Counted from the stretch's first letter, positions 1 to 8,637 are shown. The stretch is 50,237 bases of DNA from Methylobacterium oxalidis (GCF_007992195.1 NZ_BJZU01000090.1:1-50237); one strand, 5' to 3'. Program-made: numbers and translations. Notes: generated by a model from the letters alone, not told the origin.

Positions 1-1
1 G

Positions 2-73
2 ACGGTGCCGATGAGCGTTCCCAGCGACCGCAAGTCCTTCTTCGGCAAGATCTTCACACGGAGGGCGGCATGA
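2..73 (+). CDS. minD: Septum-site ATPase MinD, C-terminal end (partial)
   Basis: The reading frame entering the window encodes 23 residues ending in SFFGKIFTRRAA and a stop. This has the form of the basic amphipathic C-terminal helix by which MinD attaches to the membrane. Its TGA overlaps the minE ATG (ATGA), the usual minD-minE coupling. MinD recruits MinC to block FtsZ assembly away from midcell and is displaced by MinE. Everything before this tail lies outside the window, so the call rests on the tail and on the minE neighbour. Confidence 0.85.
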   Translation, partial: TVPMSVPSDRKSFFGKIFTRRAA

Positions 74-375
74 GCCTTCTCAGCCTCTTCTCCCGGCGCG
101 GCTCCGCGCCGGTGGCGCGCGAGCGCCTTCAGCTGATCATCGCCCACGAGCGGGCCGACAACGGGCGCTCCGACCTCGTTGTGACGCTGCGCGAGGAGAT
201 CCTCGCCGTGATCGCCAAGCACGTCGCCATCGAGCGGGACAAGGTCTCGATCACGGTGGAGCGCGGCGAGGGGGTCTCGACCCTCGGCGTCGACATCGAG
301 CTGCCGCTGCCCGCGGCCGCCAAGCTCACCGGCGTCATCGAGACGGCGGCGAAGACCAAGCTCGCCGCGGCCTGA
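70..375 (+). CDS. minE: Cell division topological specificity factor MinE
   Basis: This 101-residue protein has the expected MinE length and layout. An N-terminal amphipathic membrane-targeting stretch (SLLSLFSRR, residues 2-10) is followed by the anti-MinCD segment containing RLQLIIAHER (19-28). A C-terminal dimerisation domain with alternating beta strands follows (about 35-90). MinE stimulates MinD ATPase at the membrane and drives the pole-to-pole dynamics that restrict MinC to the poles. The start overlaps the minD stop, so the two are translationally coupled. The 3' end faces the P450 gene with only 17 bp between the two stop codons. Confidence 0.95.
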   Translation: MSLLSLFSRRGSAPVARERLQLIIAHERADNGRSDLVVTLREEILAVIAKHVAIERDKVSITVERGEGVSTLGVDIELPLPAAAKLTGVIETAAKTKLAAA

Positions 376-392
376 ACGGCCGCGGACGCTCC

Positions 393-1793
393 CTACCGCG
401 GCCGCAGGATGAAGGGCGGCGGGTTGTCGGGCTGCGTCGTCACGACCGCCGCCGGACGGATCACCGACCCTTCGGGCAGGCTCACACGGAAGCGGCCGAT
501 CAGGCGCGCGAGGGCGAGCGTCGCCTCGAGCAGCGCGAAATGGGCGCCGATGCACACGCGCGGACCCGCCCCGAACGGCAGGTAGGCGAAGCGCGGCGGC
601 GGGGCCGCTCCCGGCAGAAAGCGGCCGGGATCGAACGCGTCCGGCTCGGGCCAGAGGCGCCGGTGCCGGTGCAGGACCCAGGGCGAGATCATCACCACGT
701 CGCCGGGCTCGACCGTCCGTCCGCCGAGGTCGTCCGCCTCGCGGGCGGCGCGGGCGAGGACGAAGGCCGGCGGGTAGAGGCGCAGCGTCTCGTCGACGAC
801 CGCCCGCGTCAGCGGCAGGCGGCGCTCGCAGCCGTCGCCGAGATCGTCCCCGGCCGCCCGCGCCTCCGCGGCGACCGCCTCCTGGATATCGGGCGCCAGC
901 GCCATCAGGTAGCTCGCCCAGAGCAGGGCCGCCGCCGTGGTCTCGTGGCCCGCCAGGATCAGGGTCGCGACTTGGTCCCGCAGCTGGTCGGGCGTGAAGG
1001 GGTGCCCGGTCTCCGGGTCGCGGGCCGCCACGAGGAGATCGAGGAGGTCGCGCGCGGCATGCGGCTGCGGGTCCGCGGCGCGCCGGGCGATGATGCGGTC
1101 GAGGAACGGGATCCAGCGGCGCCGGAACCGCGCGCGGGCGAGATCGAGGGGCGCCGGCCAGGACAGCGGCAGCAGCATGTCGAGGAGATGGGGCCGCCCC
1201 ATCCGCTCGGCGTACTCCGCCACGAACCGCCGCAGCGCCGCGCCGTCGCTCTGCATGCCGACCGAGAACATGGTGCGGCCCGCGATCTCGAGGGCGAGGC
1301 CGTGCAGGGCGGGAAACAGCGGGACGGGCCCCTGCTGCGCCTGCGCCGCGAGCAGCGCCGTCGTCGCGTCGACCGCCCCCAGGATGTGCGGCACGAGCGC
1401 CTCCACGGCGCGCGGCGTGAAGGCCGGGGCGAGCGTCCGGCGCTGGTGGCGCCAGGCCGCGCCCTCGCTGATCAGGAGCCCGTCGCCGAGCACCGGGCGC
1501 AGGATGCGCACCGAGGCGCGGGTCCGCGCGTAGGCGGCCTGGTTGTCGATGAGGACGCGCCGGATCGCGTCCGGGTCGCTCACGATGAAGGTGTGCCGCC
1601 CGAGGAGGCGCCGCTGCACGATCGGCTCCTCGTAGGTGCGCTGCGGCCACGCCTCGACGGCGTTGCGGCGCAGGGCCGAGAGGTAGGCGGGCAGCGGCAG
1701 GTCGCGCGCCGGGGGCTCCGGCACCGGCGGCCTGGGACGCGGGCCCGGCGGCAGGCACAACGGCGCGTCGAGGGTGGTCCGACCCGAATCCAT
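393..1793 (-). CDS. Cytochrome P450
   Basis: This 466-residue protein carries all P450 landmarks. They are an I-helix oxygen-activation motif AGHETT (about residue 283), the K-helix ExxR as ETLR (about 335), a PERF-like DPGRF, and the heme-binding loop FGAGPRVCIG with the thiolate ligand Cys414. There is no signal peptide or N-terminal anchor, so it is probably a soluble class I enzyme needing separate ferredoxin and reductase partners. None is adjacent. The frame stays open far upstream, but MDSGRTT is chosen because the upstream part crosses the divergent DUF167 gene and is arginine/proline-rich noise. The substrate cannot be read from sequence; the helices suggest a bacterial fatty-acid or terpenoid hydroxylase type. 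Confidence 0.9.
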   Translation of the reverse strand: MDSGRTTLDAPLCLPPGPRPRPPVPEPPARDLPLPAYLSALRRNAVEAWPQRTYEEPIVQRRLLGRHTFIVSDPDAIRRVLIDNQAAYARTRASVRILRPVLGDGLLISEGAAWRHQRRTLAPAFTPRAVEALVPHILGAVDATTALLAAQAQQGPVPLFPALHGLALEIAGRTMFSVGMQSDGAALRRFVAEYAERMGRPHLLDMLLPLSWPAPLDLARARFRRRWIPFLDRIIARRAADPQPHAARDLLDLLVAARDPETGHPFTPDQLRDQVATLILAGHETTAAALLWASYLMALAPDIQEAVAAEARAAGDDLGDGCERRLPLTRAVVDETLRLYPPAFVLARAAREADDLGGRTVEPGDVVMISPWVLHRHRRLWPEPDAFDPGRFLPGAAPPPRFAYLPFGAGPRVCIGAHFALLEATLALARLIGRFRVSLPEGSVIRPAAVVTTQPDNPPPFILRPR

Positions 1794-1860
1794 GACTGTC
1801 CCTGCCCGGGCCCCCGGCCCGCTTGATGCCGGAGCCGGCCGGAGGTGTAAACACGCCCGG

Positions 1861-2193
1861 ATGCCGCCCGAGCCCCGCCCTCTTCCCTGGACCATCGACG
1901 GCGAGGGCCTGCGCCTCAGCGTCCGGCTGACGCCCCGCGGCGGCCGGGACGCCCTCGACGGGGTCGGCACCGGGGCGGACGGGCCGGCGGTCCTGCAGGT
2001 GCGCGTGGCCGCGCCGCCGGTGGAGGGCGCCGCCAACGCCGCCCTCATCGCGCTGCTCGCCAAGACGCTGCGGACGCGCCGCTCCGACATCGTGGTCCTG
2101 TCCGGCGAGACGGCGCGCCTGAAGGTCCTGCGCCTCGCGGGCGACGGACCGGCGCTCGCCGAGCGCCTCGCCGCCGTCCTCGGCGGCGTGTAG
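1861..2193 (+). CDS. DUF167 (YggU family) protein
   Basis: This 110-residue protein matches the DUF167/YggU fold. A beta strand LRLSVRLTPRGGRDAL is followed by LQVRVAAPPVEGAANAALIALLAKTL and the terminal strand IVVLSGETARLKVLRL. The VRVxAPPVEGxAN block is the family signature. The molecular function of the family is not established. ATG1861 is used because it opens exactly on the first conserved strand; the frame extends upstream into the P450 5' end, which is unlikely to be coding. It is divergent from the P450 gene, with 67 bp between starts that must hold both promoters. Confidence 0.88.
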   Translation: MPPEPRPLPWTIDGEGLRLSVRLTPRGGRDALDGVGTGADGPAVLQVRVAAPPVEGAANAALIALLAKTLRTRRSDIVVLSGETARLKVLRLAGDGPALAERLAAVLGGV

Positions 2194-2284
2194 GGAAGGA
2201 ATCGTCGCCCGGGGCGCTGGCCCTGCGGCCGGCCGCACCTACCTCTCCGCCCTCCCCCGTTCCCGCCCATCGACCCGAGCCTCC

Positions 2285-4042
2285 ATGACCCTCGACCAGG
2301 GCCTCGCCTTCGGCCTGATCGGCTGCACCGTCCTGCTCTTCATCTGGGGCCGGCTGCCCTACGACCTCGTGGCGCTCCTCTCGCTGGTGGCGGGCGTCGC
2401 CATCGGCATCGTGCCGGCATCGAAGGCCTTCGACGGCTTCGCCGACGACATCGTGATCATCGTCGCGAGCGCCCTCCTGATCAGCGCCGCCGTCTCCCGC
2501 TCCGGCGTTGTCGAGAGCCTGATGCGCCCCGTCCTGCCCTACCTGCGGGCGCCGGGGCTGCAGGTGCCGGTTCTCGCCGGCGCGGTGATGGTCCTGTCGA
2601 TGGTGACGAAAAACATCGGCGCCCTAGCCATCTTCATGCCGGTCGCCCTCCAACTCGGCCGCAAGACCGGCACGCCGGTCTCGCGGCTCCTGATGCCGAT
2701 GTCCTTCGCCTCGCTGATCGGCGGCCTCGTCACCCTGGTTGGGTCCTCCACCAACATCATCGTCGCCAAGGTCCGCACCGACATCGTCGGTGAGCCCTTC
2801 GGCATGTTCGACTTCACGCCGGTGGGTCTCGGGATCGCGCTGATCGGCCTCGCCTTCCTGGCGGTCGGTTACCGGCTGCTGCCGAAGGACCGCAAGCCCG
2901 CGGGCTCTGGCATCTCCTTCTCGCTCGCCGCCTACGTCACCGAGGCCCGGCTGCCGGAGGGCTCGACGCAGGTCGGCGTCACCGTCCGGGAGCTCGAGGC
3001 GCTGGGCGACGGCGACGTCGCCGTCCTCACCGTGATCCGCGAGCGCTTCCGCCGCTACGTGCCGGGACCGGACTGGCGGCTGCGCGCGGACGACGTGCTG
3101 CTCCTGGAGGGGGAGCCGGAAGATCTGGAGCGGCTCGTGGCGCGGGCCGGCCTGGAGCTGACGGAGGGGCCCGCGGCGGCGGGCGGGCCGGTGAAGGTCG
3201 CCGAGGCCGTGGTGCCCTCCGACTCGCCGCTCGCCGGCGTCACGGTGGCGGGCGCCGACCTGCGGGACGCCCACGGCATCAGCCTGCTGGCAGTGAGCCG
3301 CAGCGACGGCGGCGTGACCGGGCGGCTCGCCAACCTGCGCCTGCGGGCCGGCGACGTGGTGGTGCTCCGCGGCGGCGGCGACGCCCTCGCCGACGCGCTC
3401 AAGGCCCTGCGCCTGCTGCCGCTCGCCGAGCGCAGCCTCAGCCTCGGGCACAGCCGGCGCGGCTACATCCCCATCGTGGTGCTCGGCGTCGCGATGCTGC
3501 TCATCGCACTTCACGTGGTGCCGGTGGCGATGGGCTTCTTCGGGGCGGCGGTGGCGCTGCTGCTCTTCCGGGTGCTCACCATGGAGGAGGCCTACGAGAC
3601 GATCGAGTGGCCGGTGATCGTGCTGCTCGGCGCGCTGATCCCGGTGAGCGACGCGGTGCGCACCACCGGCGGCACCGATCTCGTGGCGGGCTGGATGTCC
3701 GGCCTCGTGCAGTACGTGCCGCCGATCGGCGCCGTCGCGCTGCTGCTGGTCGCCGCGATGGCGGTGACGCCCTTCCTCAACAACGCCGCCGCCGTGCTGG
3801 TGATGGCGCCGATCGGCGCGAGCCTCGCGGGCAAGCTCGGCCTCAACCCGGACCCCTTCCTGATGGCGGTGGCGGTGGGCGCGGCCTGCGACTTCCTCAC
3901 CCCCATCGGCCACCAGTGCAACACGCTGGTGATGGGTCCGGGCGGCTACCGCTTCGGCGACTACGCCCGGCTCGGCCTGCCGCTCTCGCTGATGGTCGTC
4001 GTCGTCGGCACGGGGTTGATCGCGCTGTTCTGGCCGCTCTGA
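2285..4042 (+). CDS. SLC13/DASS-type transporter with two RCK_C domains
   Basis: This 585-residue inner-membrane protein has about five membrane spans (residues 5-195), two soluble RCK_C/TrkA-C domains (about 213-300 and 305-385), and a second membrane half (about 395-585). The soluble domains are marked by VTVRELEAL..GDVAVLTVIR and by SPLAGVTVAGADL. The second half ends with PIGHQCNTLVMGPGGYRFGD. This arrangement is typical of the DASS branch that moves dicarboxylates, sulfate or related anions with sodium or protons. The RCK_C pair probably senses a small ligand. The substrate is not predictable. The last 82 bp overlap the convergent LysR gene. Confidence 0.87.
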   Translation: MTLDQGLAFGLIGCTVLLFIWGRLPYDLVALLSLVAGVAIGIVPASKAFDGFADDIVIIVASALLISAAVSRSGVVESLMRPVLPYLRAPGLQVPVLAGAVMVLSMVTKNIGALAIFMPVALQLGRKTGTPVSRLLMPMSFASLIGGLVTLVGSSTNIIVAKVRTDIVGEPFGMFDFTPVGLGIALIGLAFLAVGYRLLPKDRKPAGSGISFSLAAYVTEARLPEGSTQVGVTVRELEALGDGDVAVLTVIRERFRRYVPGPDWRLRADDVLLLEGEPEDLERLVARAGLELTEGPAAAGGPVKVAEAVVPSDSPLAGVTVAGADLRDAHGISLLAVSRSDGGVTGRLANLRLRAGDVVVLRGGGDALADALKALRLLPLAERSLSLGHSRRGYIPIVVLGVAMLLIALHVVPVAMGFFGAAVALLLFRVLTMEEAYETIEWPVIVLLGALIPVSDAVRTTGGTDLVAGWMSGLVQYVPPIGAVALLLVAAMAVTPFLNNAAAVLVMAPIGASLAGKLGLNPDPFLMAVAVGAACDFLTPIGHQCNTLVMGPGGYRFGDYARLGLPLSLMVVVVGTGLIALFWPL

Positions 4043-4971
4043 TCCGGGTTCTCCAGCTCGGCCGCCAGCCGCAGCAGGGTCCGGCGCAGCCAGGCATGGG
4101 CCGGATCCGCGTCGTAGGAGGCGTGCCAGAGCATCGCCACCGCCACGTCGTCGAGGGCGACGGGCGCCGGGCTGACGCTGAGGCCGAGCGTGCCGGCGAA
4201 GAAATGCGCCACCCGCGCGTGCATCGTCGTGATCACCGGCGCGTCACGCACGAGGAAGGGCACGGCGACGAAGCTCGGCGTCGTCACCGCGAGGCTGCGG
4301 CGCAGGCCGAGCTTGGCCAGGGCATCGTCCACCACGCCGTGCGCCGTTCCGCGCAGGCTCGTCAGGACGTGGGGGAAGCGCAGGTAATCCTCCAGCGAGA
4401 TCGGCGCGTCGAGGCCGACGCAGGCCGGGTTGAACAGGCAGACGTAGCGGTCCCGATAGAGCAGACGCGTCTTGTGGTGGGCTTGTCCCTCCGAGAACAG
4501 GCCGATGCCGAGATCGACCTGATCGGCATCGAGCTCGCCGAGGATGCGGGTGCGGTCGATCGTGCGCAGGAGGAGCCGCACGCCCGGCGCCTCCGCGCGC
4601 AGATAGGCGAGGAGCCGCGGCCCGAGCAGCACCTCGACGCTGTCGGGCAGGCTGACCGTGAAGATCCGCTCGACGGTGGCCGGATTGAAGCTGTCCTCGC
4701 GGCGGACGAGGCACTGGATCTGGCGCAGGGCCGCCCGGACAGGCTCGGCCAGCGCCATCGCCCGCGGCGTCGGGCGCATGCCCTCCGGCGCGCGGGTCAG
4801 CAGTTCGTCGCCGAACGTCACGCGCAGCCGGCCGAGCGCGCTGCTCATGGCCGACTGCCCGATCCCGATCCGGGCCGCAGCCCGCGTGACGCTACGCTCG
4901 GCCAGCAGCGCGTCGAGGGCCACGAGGAGGTTGAGATCGACCCTCGCCAGATCGACGTGATCAATAGTCAT
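3961..4971 (-). CDS. LysR-family transcriptional regulator
   Basis: This 336-residue protein has an N-terminal winged HTH (about residues 8-66). It includes VDLNLLVALDALLAERSVT and the recognition helix around GIGQSAMSSALGRLR, followed by a periplasmic-binding-protein-like effector domain (about 90-300). The helix sequence is of the NodD/NahR-like subclass. MTIDHVDL is taken as the start; an upstream in-frame ATG would run through the operator-like inverted repeats. It is divergent from the secreted-protein gene at 5070, the classic LysR arrangement, so that gene and itself are the likely targets. The last ~27 residues (ending in a Ser/Thr/Pro tail) are encoded antisense to the transporter's final membrane helix. 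Confidence 0.88.
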   Translation of the reverse strand: MTIDHVDLARVDLNLLVALDALLAERSVTRAAARIGIGQSAMSSALGRLRVTFGDELLTRAPEGMRPTPRAMALAEPVRAALRQIQCLVRREDSFNPATVERIFTVSLPDSVEVLLGPRLLAYLRAEAPGVRLLLRTIDRTRILGELDADQVDLGIGLFSEGQAHHKTRLLYRDRYVCLFNPACVGLDAPISLEDYLRFPHVLTSLRGTAHGVVDDALAKLGLRRSLAVTTPSFVAVPFLVRDAPVITTMHARVAHFFAGTLGLSVSPAPVALDDVAVAMLWHASYDADPAHAWLRRTLLRLAAELENPDQSGQNSAINPVPTTTTISESGRPSRA

Positions 4972-4972
4972 T

Positions 4973-4987
4973 ACCGATCCAATCGGT
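4973..4987. promoter_or_regulatory. Inverted repeat at lysR start (candidate operator)
   Basis: ACCGAT-CCA-ATCGGT is a perfect 6-bp inverted repeat immediately upstream of the lysR ATG, inside the 98-bp divergent region. Its position fits autorepression by the LysR protein. No binding data; inferred from symmetry and place only. Confidence 0.4.
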
Positions 4988-4994
4988 TTGTTCC

Positions 4995-5013
4995 ATGCTG
5001 CAGTGCAAAGCAT
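4995..5013. promoter_or_regulatory. Second inverted repeat in the lysR divergent region
   Basis: ATGCT-N9-AGCAT is a 19-bp interrupted palindrome, the general shape of LysR activation sites. It lies 57 bp before the start of the divergent gene at 5070, where an activator would contact RNA polymerase. Inference from shape and spacing. Confidence 0.4.
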
Positions 5014-5069
5014 ATTCGTCTCACACGCAAGGGCGACGGGCCGCTTGCTCAGCAGGAAGACACGAAACT

Positions 5070-5444
5070 ATGACCATCCGGACCACGATCCTCGCCGCCG
5101 CAGCCCTCCTCCCGGCCCTCTTCGCCACGACGACTGCGGACGCCGAGGGCCTGAAGCCTGCGCGCGGCGGCAGCATCGATCTCGGCACGCTCGCGGGCGT
5201 CGCCTACTACACGGCGGAGCCCGAGGGCTACCGCGTCGTCGTCACCCTGGCGCCCCGCGCGGCGGCCCCTTCCGTCCGCTTCGAGGCGGTGCTCGCCGAG
5301 GGCCAGAGGGTGACCCTCTCGGCTCCCCGCGGCACCGGACAGGCGGCCGAGGCGGTCGAGATCACCCGCCGGGGCGAGACCGTCACGGTGGCCCCGGCCC
5401 GCGGCGCCCAGGCCGCGGTGCAGGAAGCCGCCGCCCTGAACTAG
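5070..5444 (+). CDS. Small secreted protein of unknown function
   Basis: The 124-residue product begins with a clear Sec signal peptide: MTIRTT, then a hydrophobic Ala/Leu core, with cleavage predicted after ADA at residue 25. The mature ~99-residue protein is rich in beta-prone stretches (YRVVVTLAPR, VRFEAVLAEGQRVTLSAP, AVEITRRGETVTVAP) and has no cysteine. I do not recognise the family. ATG5070 is chosen because AGGAAG precedes it and the signal peptide starts there. Divergent transcription from the LysR gene suggests that regulator controls it. A GC-rich hairpin follows the stop. Confidence 0.75.
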   Translation: MTIRTTILAAAALLPALFATTTADAEGLKPARGGSIDLGTLAGVAYYTAEPEGYRVVVTLAPRAAAPSVRFEAVLAEGQRVTLSAPRGTGQAAEAVEITRRGETVTVAPARGAQAAVQEAAALN

Positions 5445-5456
5445 GCCCGCCACCGG

Positions 5457-5486
5457 GACGGGGTCCGCCGCGCGGCGGGGCCCGTC
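5457..5486. terminator. Bidirectional hairpin between convergent genes
   Basis: GACGGG (5457-5462) pairs with CCCGTC (5481-5486), and the inner CCGCC pairs with GGCGG around a GCGC loop. It lies between the stop of the secreted-protein gene (5444) and the stop of nupC (5503), so it can end both transcripts. No T-run follows on either side. Confidence 0.5.
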
Positions 5487-5502
5487 TCGAATCTGCGCGC
5501 TC

Positions 5503-6753
5503 TCACCCGCCGATGAACAGCCCCGCGATGGCCGCGCTCGTGAGGTTCGAGAGCGTGCCGCCGAGGATGGCGCGCAGGCCGTAGCGGGCGATCTCGGCGC
5601 GGCGCTCGGGTACGAGGCTCGAGAAGCTCGCGAGCTGGATCGCGATCGAGGCGAGATTGGCGAAGCCGCAGAGGGCGAAGCACAGGATCGCGGTCGTGCG
5701 CGGATCGAGGCTGCCCGCCTTAAGGGTCGGGGAGATGTTCGCGTAGGCGAGGAACTCGTTGAAGGCGATCTTCTGGCCGAGCGCGCTGCCGACGAGGCCC
5801 GCCTGCTCCCAGGGGACGCCGAGGAGCCAGGCCAGCGGCGCGAACACGATACCGAGGATCGCCTCGATCGAGGCGGCCGGGTAGCCGACGAGGCCGCCGA
5901 GCCAGCCGACGATGCCGTTCGCCAGCGCGATCAGGCCGACGAAGGCGATCAGCATGGCGCCGACCGCGGCGGCCACCGCGAGCCCCTTCTGCGTGCCGTC
6001 GGCCGCCGCCTCGATGACGTTGACCGCCCTTCGCTCGCCGAACTCGACCCGCGTCGTCACGATCCGCGTCGGCGCGTCGGGCGGCACCAGGATCTTGGCG
6101 TAGAGGAGCCCGCCCGGGATCGCCATGAAGGAGGCGGCGATGAGGTAGGTCATCGGCACGCCGAGCGCGGCGTATCCCGCGAGGATCGAGCCGGCCGTCG
6201 AGGCGGCGCCGCCCGTCATCACGGCGAACAGCTCCGAGCCCGTGAGCAGCGGCAGGAAGGGCCGCAGCGCGACCGCGATCTCGCTCTGACCGATGAAGAT
6301 GGTGGTGACCGCCGCGAAGGATTCGATCGGCGAGGTGCCGAGCACCCGCCGCAGGCCCGCGCCGACGAGGCGGGCGAGCCTCTGCATGAGCCCGAGATGG
6401 TAGAGCACGCCGATCAGCGCCGAGACGTAGAGGATCTGCGGCAGCACCCGGAATGCGATGACGAAGCCGCCGCCGCCGAACAGCTCGAACATCTTCGGAT
6501 CGACGAGGCCGCCGAACAGGAAGGCCGCGCCCCGGTCGCCGTAGGCGAGGACCTGCGCGACGACGTCCGCCACCGCCCCGAGGGCCGCGCGGCCGGTCGG
6601 CACGAACAGGATGAGGGCGCCGAGACCGAACTGGAGGCCGAGCCCGGCGAGCACGGTGCGCGGCCGGATCGCCCGCCGGTTCGTCGAGGCCAGGACCGCG
6701 ACCGCGATGAGGAGCGCGATGCTCGCACCCGCGTGGAAGACGCGCTCGACCAT
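5503..6753 (-). CDS. nupC: Concentrative nucleoside transporter, NupC family
   Basis: This 416-residue polytopic inner-membrane protein has the CNT family pattern. An N-terminal helix bundle (HAGASIALLIAVAVLAS) is followed by the re-entrant motif FIGQSEIAVALRPFL. The core SELFAVMTGGAASTAGSILAGY comes next, and the C-terminal region contains NEFLAY and ILCFALCGFANLASIAIQ. CNT proteins import nucleosides with protons or sodium. MVERVFHAG is used as start because AGGGA lies 8 nt upstream and the first membrane helix follows directly; 22 further upstream codons have no membrane character. It stands alone on its strand, with no nucleoside-catabolic neighbour. Confidence 0.92.
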   Translation of the reverse strand: MVERVFHAGASIALLIAVAVLASTNRRAIRPRTVLAGLGLQFGLGALILFVPTGRAALGAVADVVAQVLAYGDRGAAFLFGGLVDPKMFELFGGGGFVIAFRVLPQILYVSALIGVLYHLGLMQRLARLVGAGLRRVLGTSPIESFAAVTTIFIGQSEIAVALRPFLPLLTGSELFAVMTGGAASTAGSILAGYAALGVPMTYLIAASFMAIPGGLLYAKILVPPDAPTRIVTTRVEFGERRAVNVIEAAADGTQKGLAVAAAVGAMLIAFVGLIALANGIVGWLGGLVGYPAASIEAILGIVFAPLAWLLGVPWEQAGLVGSALGQKIAFNEFLAYANISPTLKAGSLDPRTTAILCFALCGFANLASIAIQLASFSSLVPERRAEIARYGLRAILGGTLSNLTSAAIAGLFIGG

Positions 6754-6899
6754 TCGATCCCTGCCCCTCTCGCCCTTCTTATCGCGGCTCTCATGCGCGA
6801 TCTGGGCCAGAAGCGCCACGCCGCGGGGTCCTGCCTCCCTGGACCGAGCGGGCCGGTCCGCTAGCTTCCGGCGCCGGGCTGGGTGCCGGGAGAGCGGAT

Positions 6900-7727
6900 T
6901 TGGCGGAAGGCTTCGCGCTGCAGGGCGCGGTCGGGGTCGTCACCGGAGCGGCGAGCGGCATCGGGGCGGCGCTCGCGATCGCGTTGGCGCGGCGGTCCTG
7001 CGACCTCGCCCTCGTGGACCGCGACGCCGAGGGGCTGAAGGCCGTCGAGGCGGCCGTCGCGGCGGCGGGCGCGCGCGCGAGCCGGCACGTCCTCGATCTC
7101 GCGGACGGGGACGCCATCCTGGCGCTGAGGGACGCGGTCGAGGCGCGTCACGGCCGGGTGAGCCTCCTCGTCAACAACGCGGGCGTGGCGCTCGGCGGCA
7201 CCTTCGCCGAGACGGATCTCGCCGATTTCGAGTGGCTGATGGACGTGAACTTCCGCGCCGTGGTGCGGATGACCCACGCCTTCCTGCCCCTCCTGCTGCG
7301 CGAGCCCGCCGCGCAGGTCGTCAACATGTCGAGCCTCTACGGGTTGATCGCGCCGCCGGGCCAGGCGGCCTACGCGGCGAGCAAGTTCGCGGTGCGCGGC
7401 TTCAGCGAGGCCCTGCGTCACGAGCACGCCGGCGGCCGCCTCGGGGTCAGCGTGGTCCATCCGGGCGGCGTCGCGACGAACATCGCCCGCAGCGCGCGCC
7501 ACCCGAAGGGCCTGGACCCGGCCGCGATCGAGCAGGGCCGCCGAGCCTTCGAGCGCTTCCTGCGGCTCGCGCCGGAGGCGGCCGCCGCCGAGATCCTGCG
7601 CGGCATCGAGCGGCGGGCGCCGCGGATCATCGTCGGCACGGACGCGCGCCGCGTCGCCCTGATCCAGCGCCTGATGCCGGTCGGCTACTGGCGCCTGATC
7701 GCCCGCCTCTCCGGACTGGAGCGCTGA
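6900..7727 (+). CDS. Short-chain dehydrogenase/reductase (SDR)
   Basis: This 275-residue NAD(P)-dependent oxidoreductase is of the classical SDR type. It has the cofactor motif TGAASGIG (15-22), NNAG (92-95), catalytic serines at 144/145, and YAASK with Tyr158 and Lys162. The C-terminal region resembles SDRs acting on lipids and other hydrophobic alcohols or ketones. The start is TTG6900, 12 nt after GGGAGA; no better ATG lies upstream in frame. It leads a tight unit with the esterase (6 bp gap) and the monooxygenase. Within that unit it plausibly oxidises an alcohol to the ketone used by the third gene. The substrate is unknown. Confidence 0.9.
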   Translation: MAEGFALQGAVGVVTGAASGIGAALAIALARRSCDLALVDRDAEGLKAVEAAVAAAGARASRHVLDLADGDAILALRDAVEARHGRVSLLVNNAGVALGGTFAETDLADFEWLMDVNFRAVVRMTHAFLPLLLREPAAQVVNMSSLYGLIAPPGQAAYAASKFAVRGFSEALRHEHAGGRLGVSVVHPGGVATNIARSARHPKGLDPAAIEQGRRAFERFLRLAPEAAAAEILRGIERRAPRIIVGTDARRVALIQRLMPVGYWRLIARLSGLER

Positions 7728-7733
7728 CACCGC

Positions 7734-8627
7734 ATGGCGAGCCTGCGTGCCCACGTCTTCGCCTGGATGGTCCGCCGCAGCGTGCGCGACCGGCTCGGCC
7801 GGACCATCGACGTCGCGCGGCTGCGCCGCACCTTCGAGGCCCCGGGCTTCATCGAGCCCCGCGGCGTCACCTACGAGCCGGGCACGGTCGGCGGCATCCA
7901 GGGAGAGTGGGTGCGGCCGGCCGGCGGCGTGGCCAGGGTGCGCCTGTTCTACCTGCACGGGGGCGGCTTCGTCGCCTGCTCGCCCCGGACGCACCGACCG
8001 CTGACCGGCGCCTTCGCGCGACGCGGCTTCACGGTTTTCGCCCCCGACTACCGGCTCGCCCCCGAGCATCCCTTCCCGGCCGCCCTGGAGGACGCGCTCG
8101 CCGCCTGGGAGGCGTTCGCGGCCGATGGACCGGCAGTGATCGGGGGTGACTCGGCCGGCGGCAACCTCGCCCTCGCCCTGCTGCTGCGGGCGCGCGACCT
8201 CGGCCTGCCCCTGCCGCGGGCGGCCGCCCTGTTCTCGCCCGCCACCGACCTCCTCGGCACCGGCGCCTCCTTCATCGAGAACGGCGGGCGGGACGCCATG
8301 TTCGACCCCGAGGTGGTGCGCCACCTCGTCCCCCTCTACCTCGGCGAGGCGGATCCGGCGGACCCGCTCGCCTCGCCCCTCTACGGCGACCTCGCGGGCC
8401 TGCCGCCGCTCCTCCTGCATGTTGGCGCCCGGGAGGTGCTGCGCGACGATTCGGTGCGCTTCGCCGAGCGGGCGCGGGCGGCGGGCGTCCCGGTGGATCT
8501 TCGCGTCTTCCCCGTGGTGCCGCATGTCTGGCAGTTCGCCCACGCTTTCCTCCCGGAGGCCCGCGCCTCGCTGAAGGCGGCCTCGACCTTCCTGAAGGCG
8601 CATGCGAGAGCGGACGCCGATGCGTGA
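7734..8627 (+). CDS. Alpha/beta hydrolase, hormone-sensitive-lipase type
   Basis: This 297-residue esterase has the HSL-family oxyanion motif HGGG (75-78), the nucleophile in GDSAGG (Ser140), the likely acid Asp238/239, and catalytic His264 in PHVWQF. YRLAPEHPFPAALED is the conserved HSL segment before the nucleophile. There is no signal peptide, so it acts in the cytoplasm on short- or medium-chain esters. It starts 6 bp after the SDR stop, and its end overlaps the first possible starts of the monooxygenase. In this context it would cleave the ester or lactone made by a Baeyer-Villiger reaction. Confidence 0.9.
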   Translation: MASLRAHVFAWMVRRSVRDRLGRTIDVARLRRTFEAPGFIEPRGVTYEPGTVGGIQGEWVRPAGGVARVRLFYLHGGGFVACSPRTHRPLTGAFARRGFTVFAPDYRLAPEHPFPAALEDALAAWEAFAADGPAVIGGDSAGGNLALALLLRARDLGLPLPRAAALFSPATDLLGTGASFIENGGRDAMFDPEVVRHLVPLYLGEADPADPLASPLYGDLAGLPPLLLHVGAREVLRDDSVRFAERARAAGVPVDLRVFPVVPHVWQFAHAFLPEARASLKAASTFLKAHARADADA

Positions 8628-8637
8628 GGAGGGCGCG

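Noticed and set aside
1794..2270. N-terminal extension of the P450 frame
   Set aside because: Arg/Pro/Ser-rich with no homology, and overlaps the DUF167 gene on the other strand.
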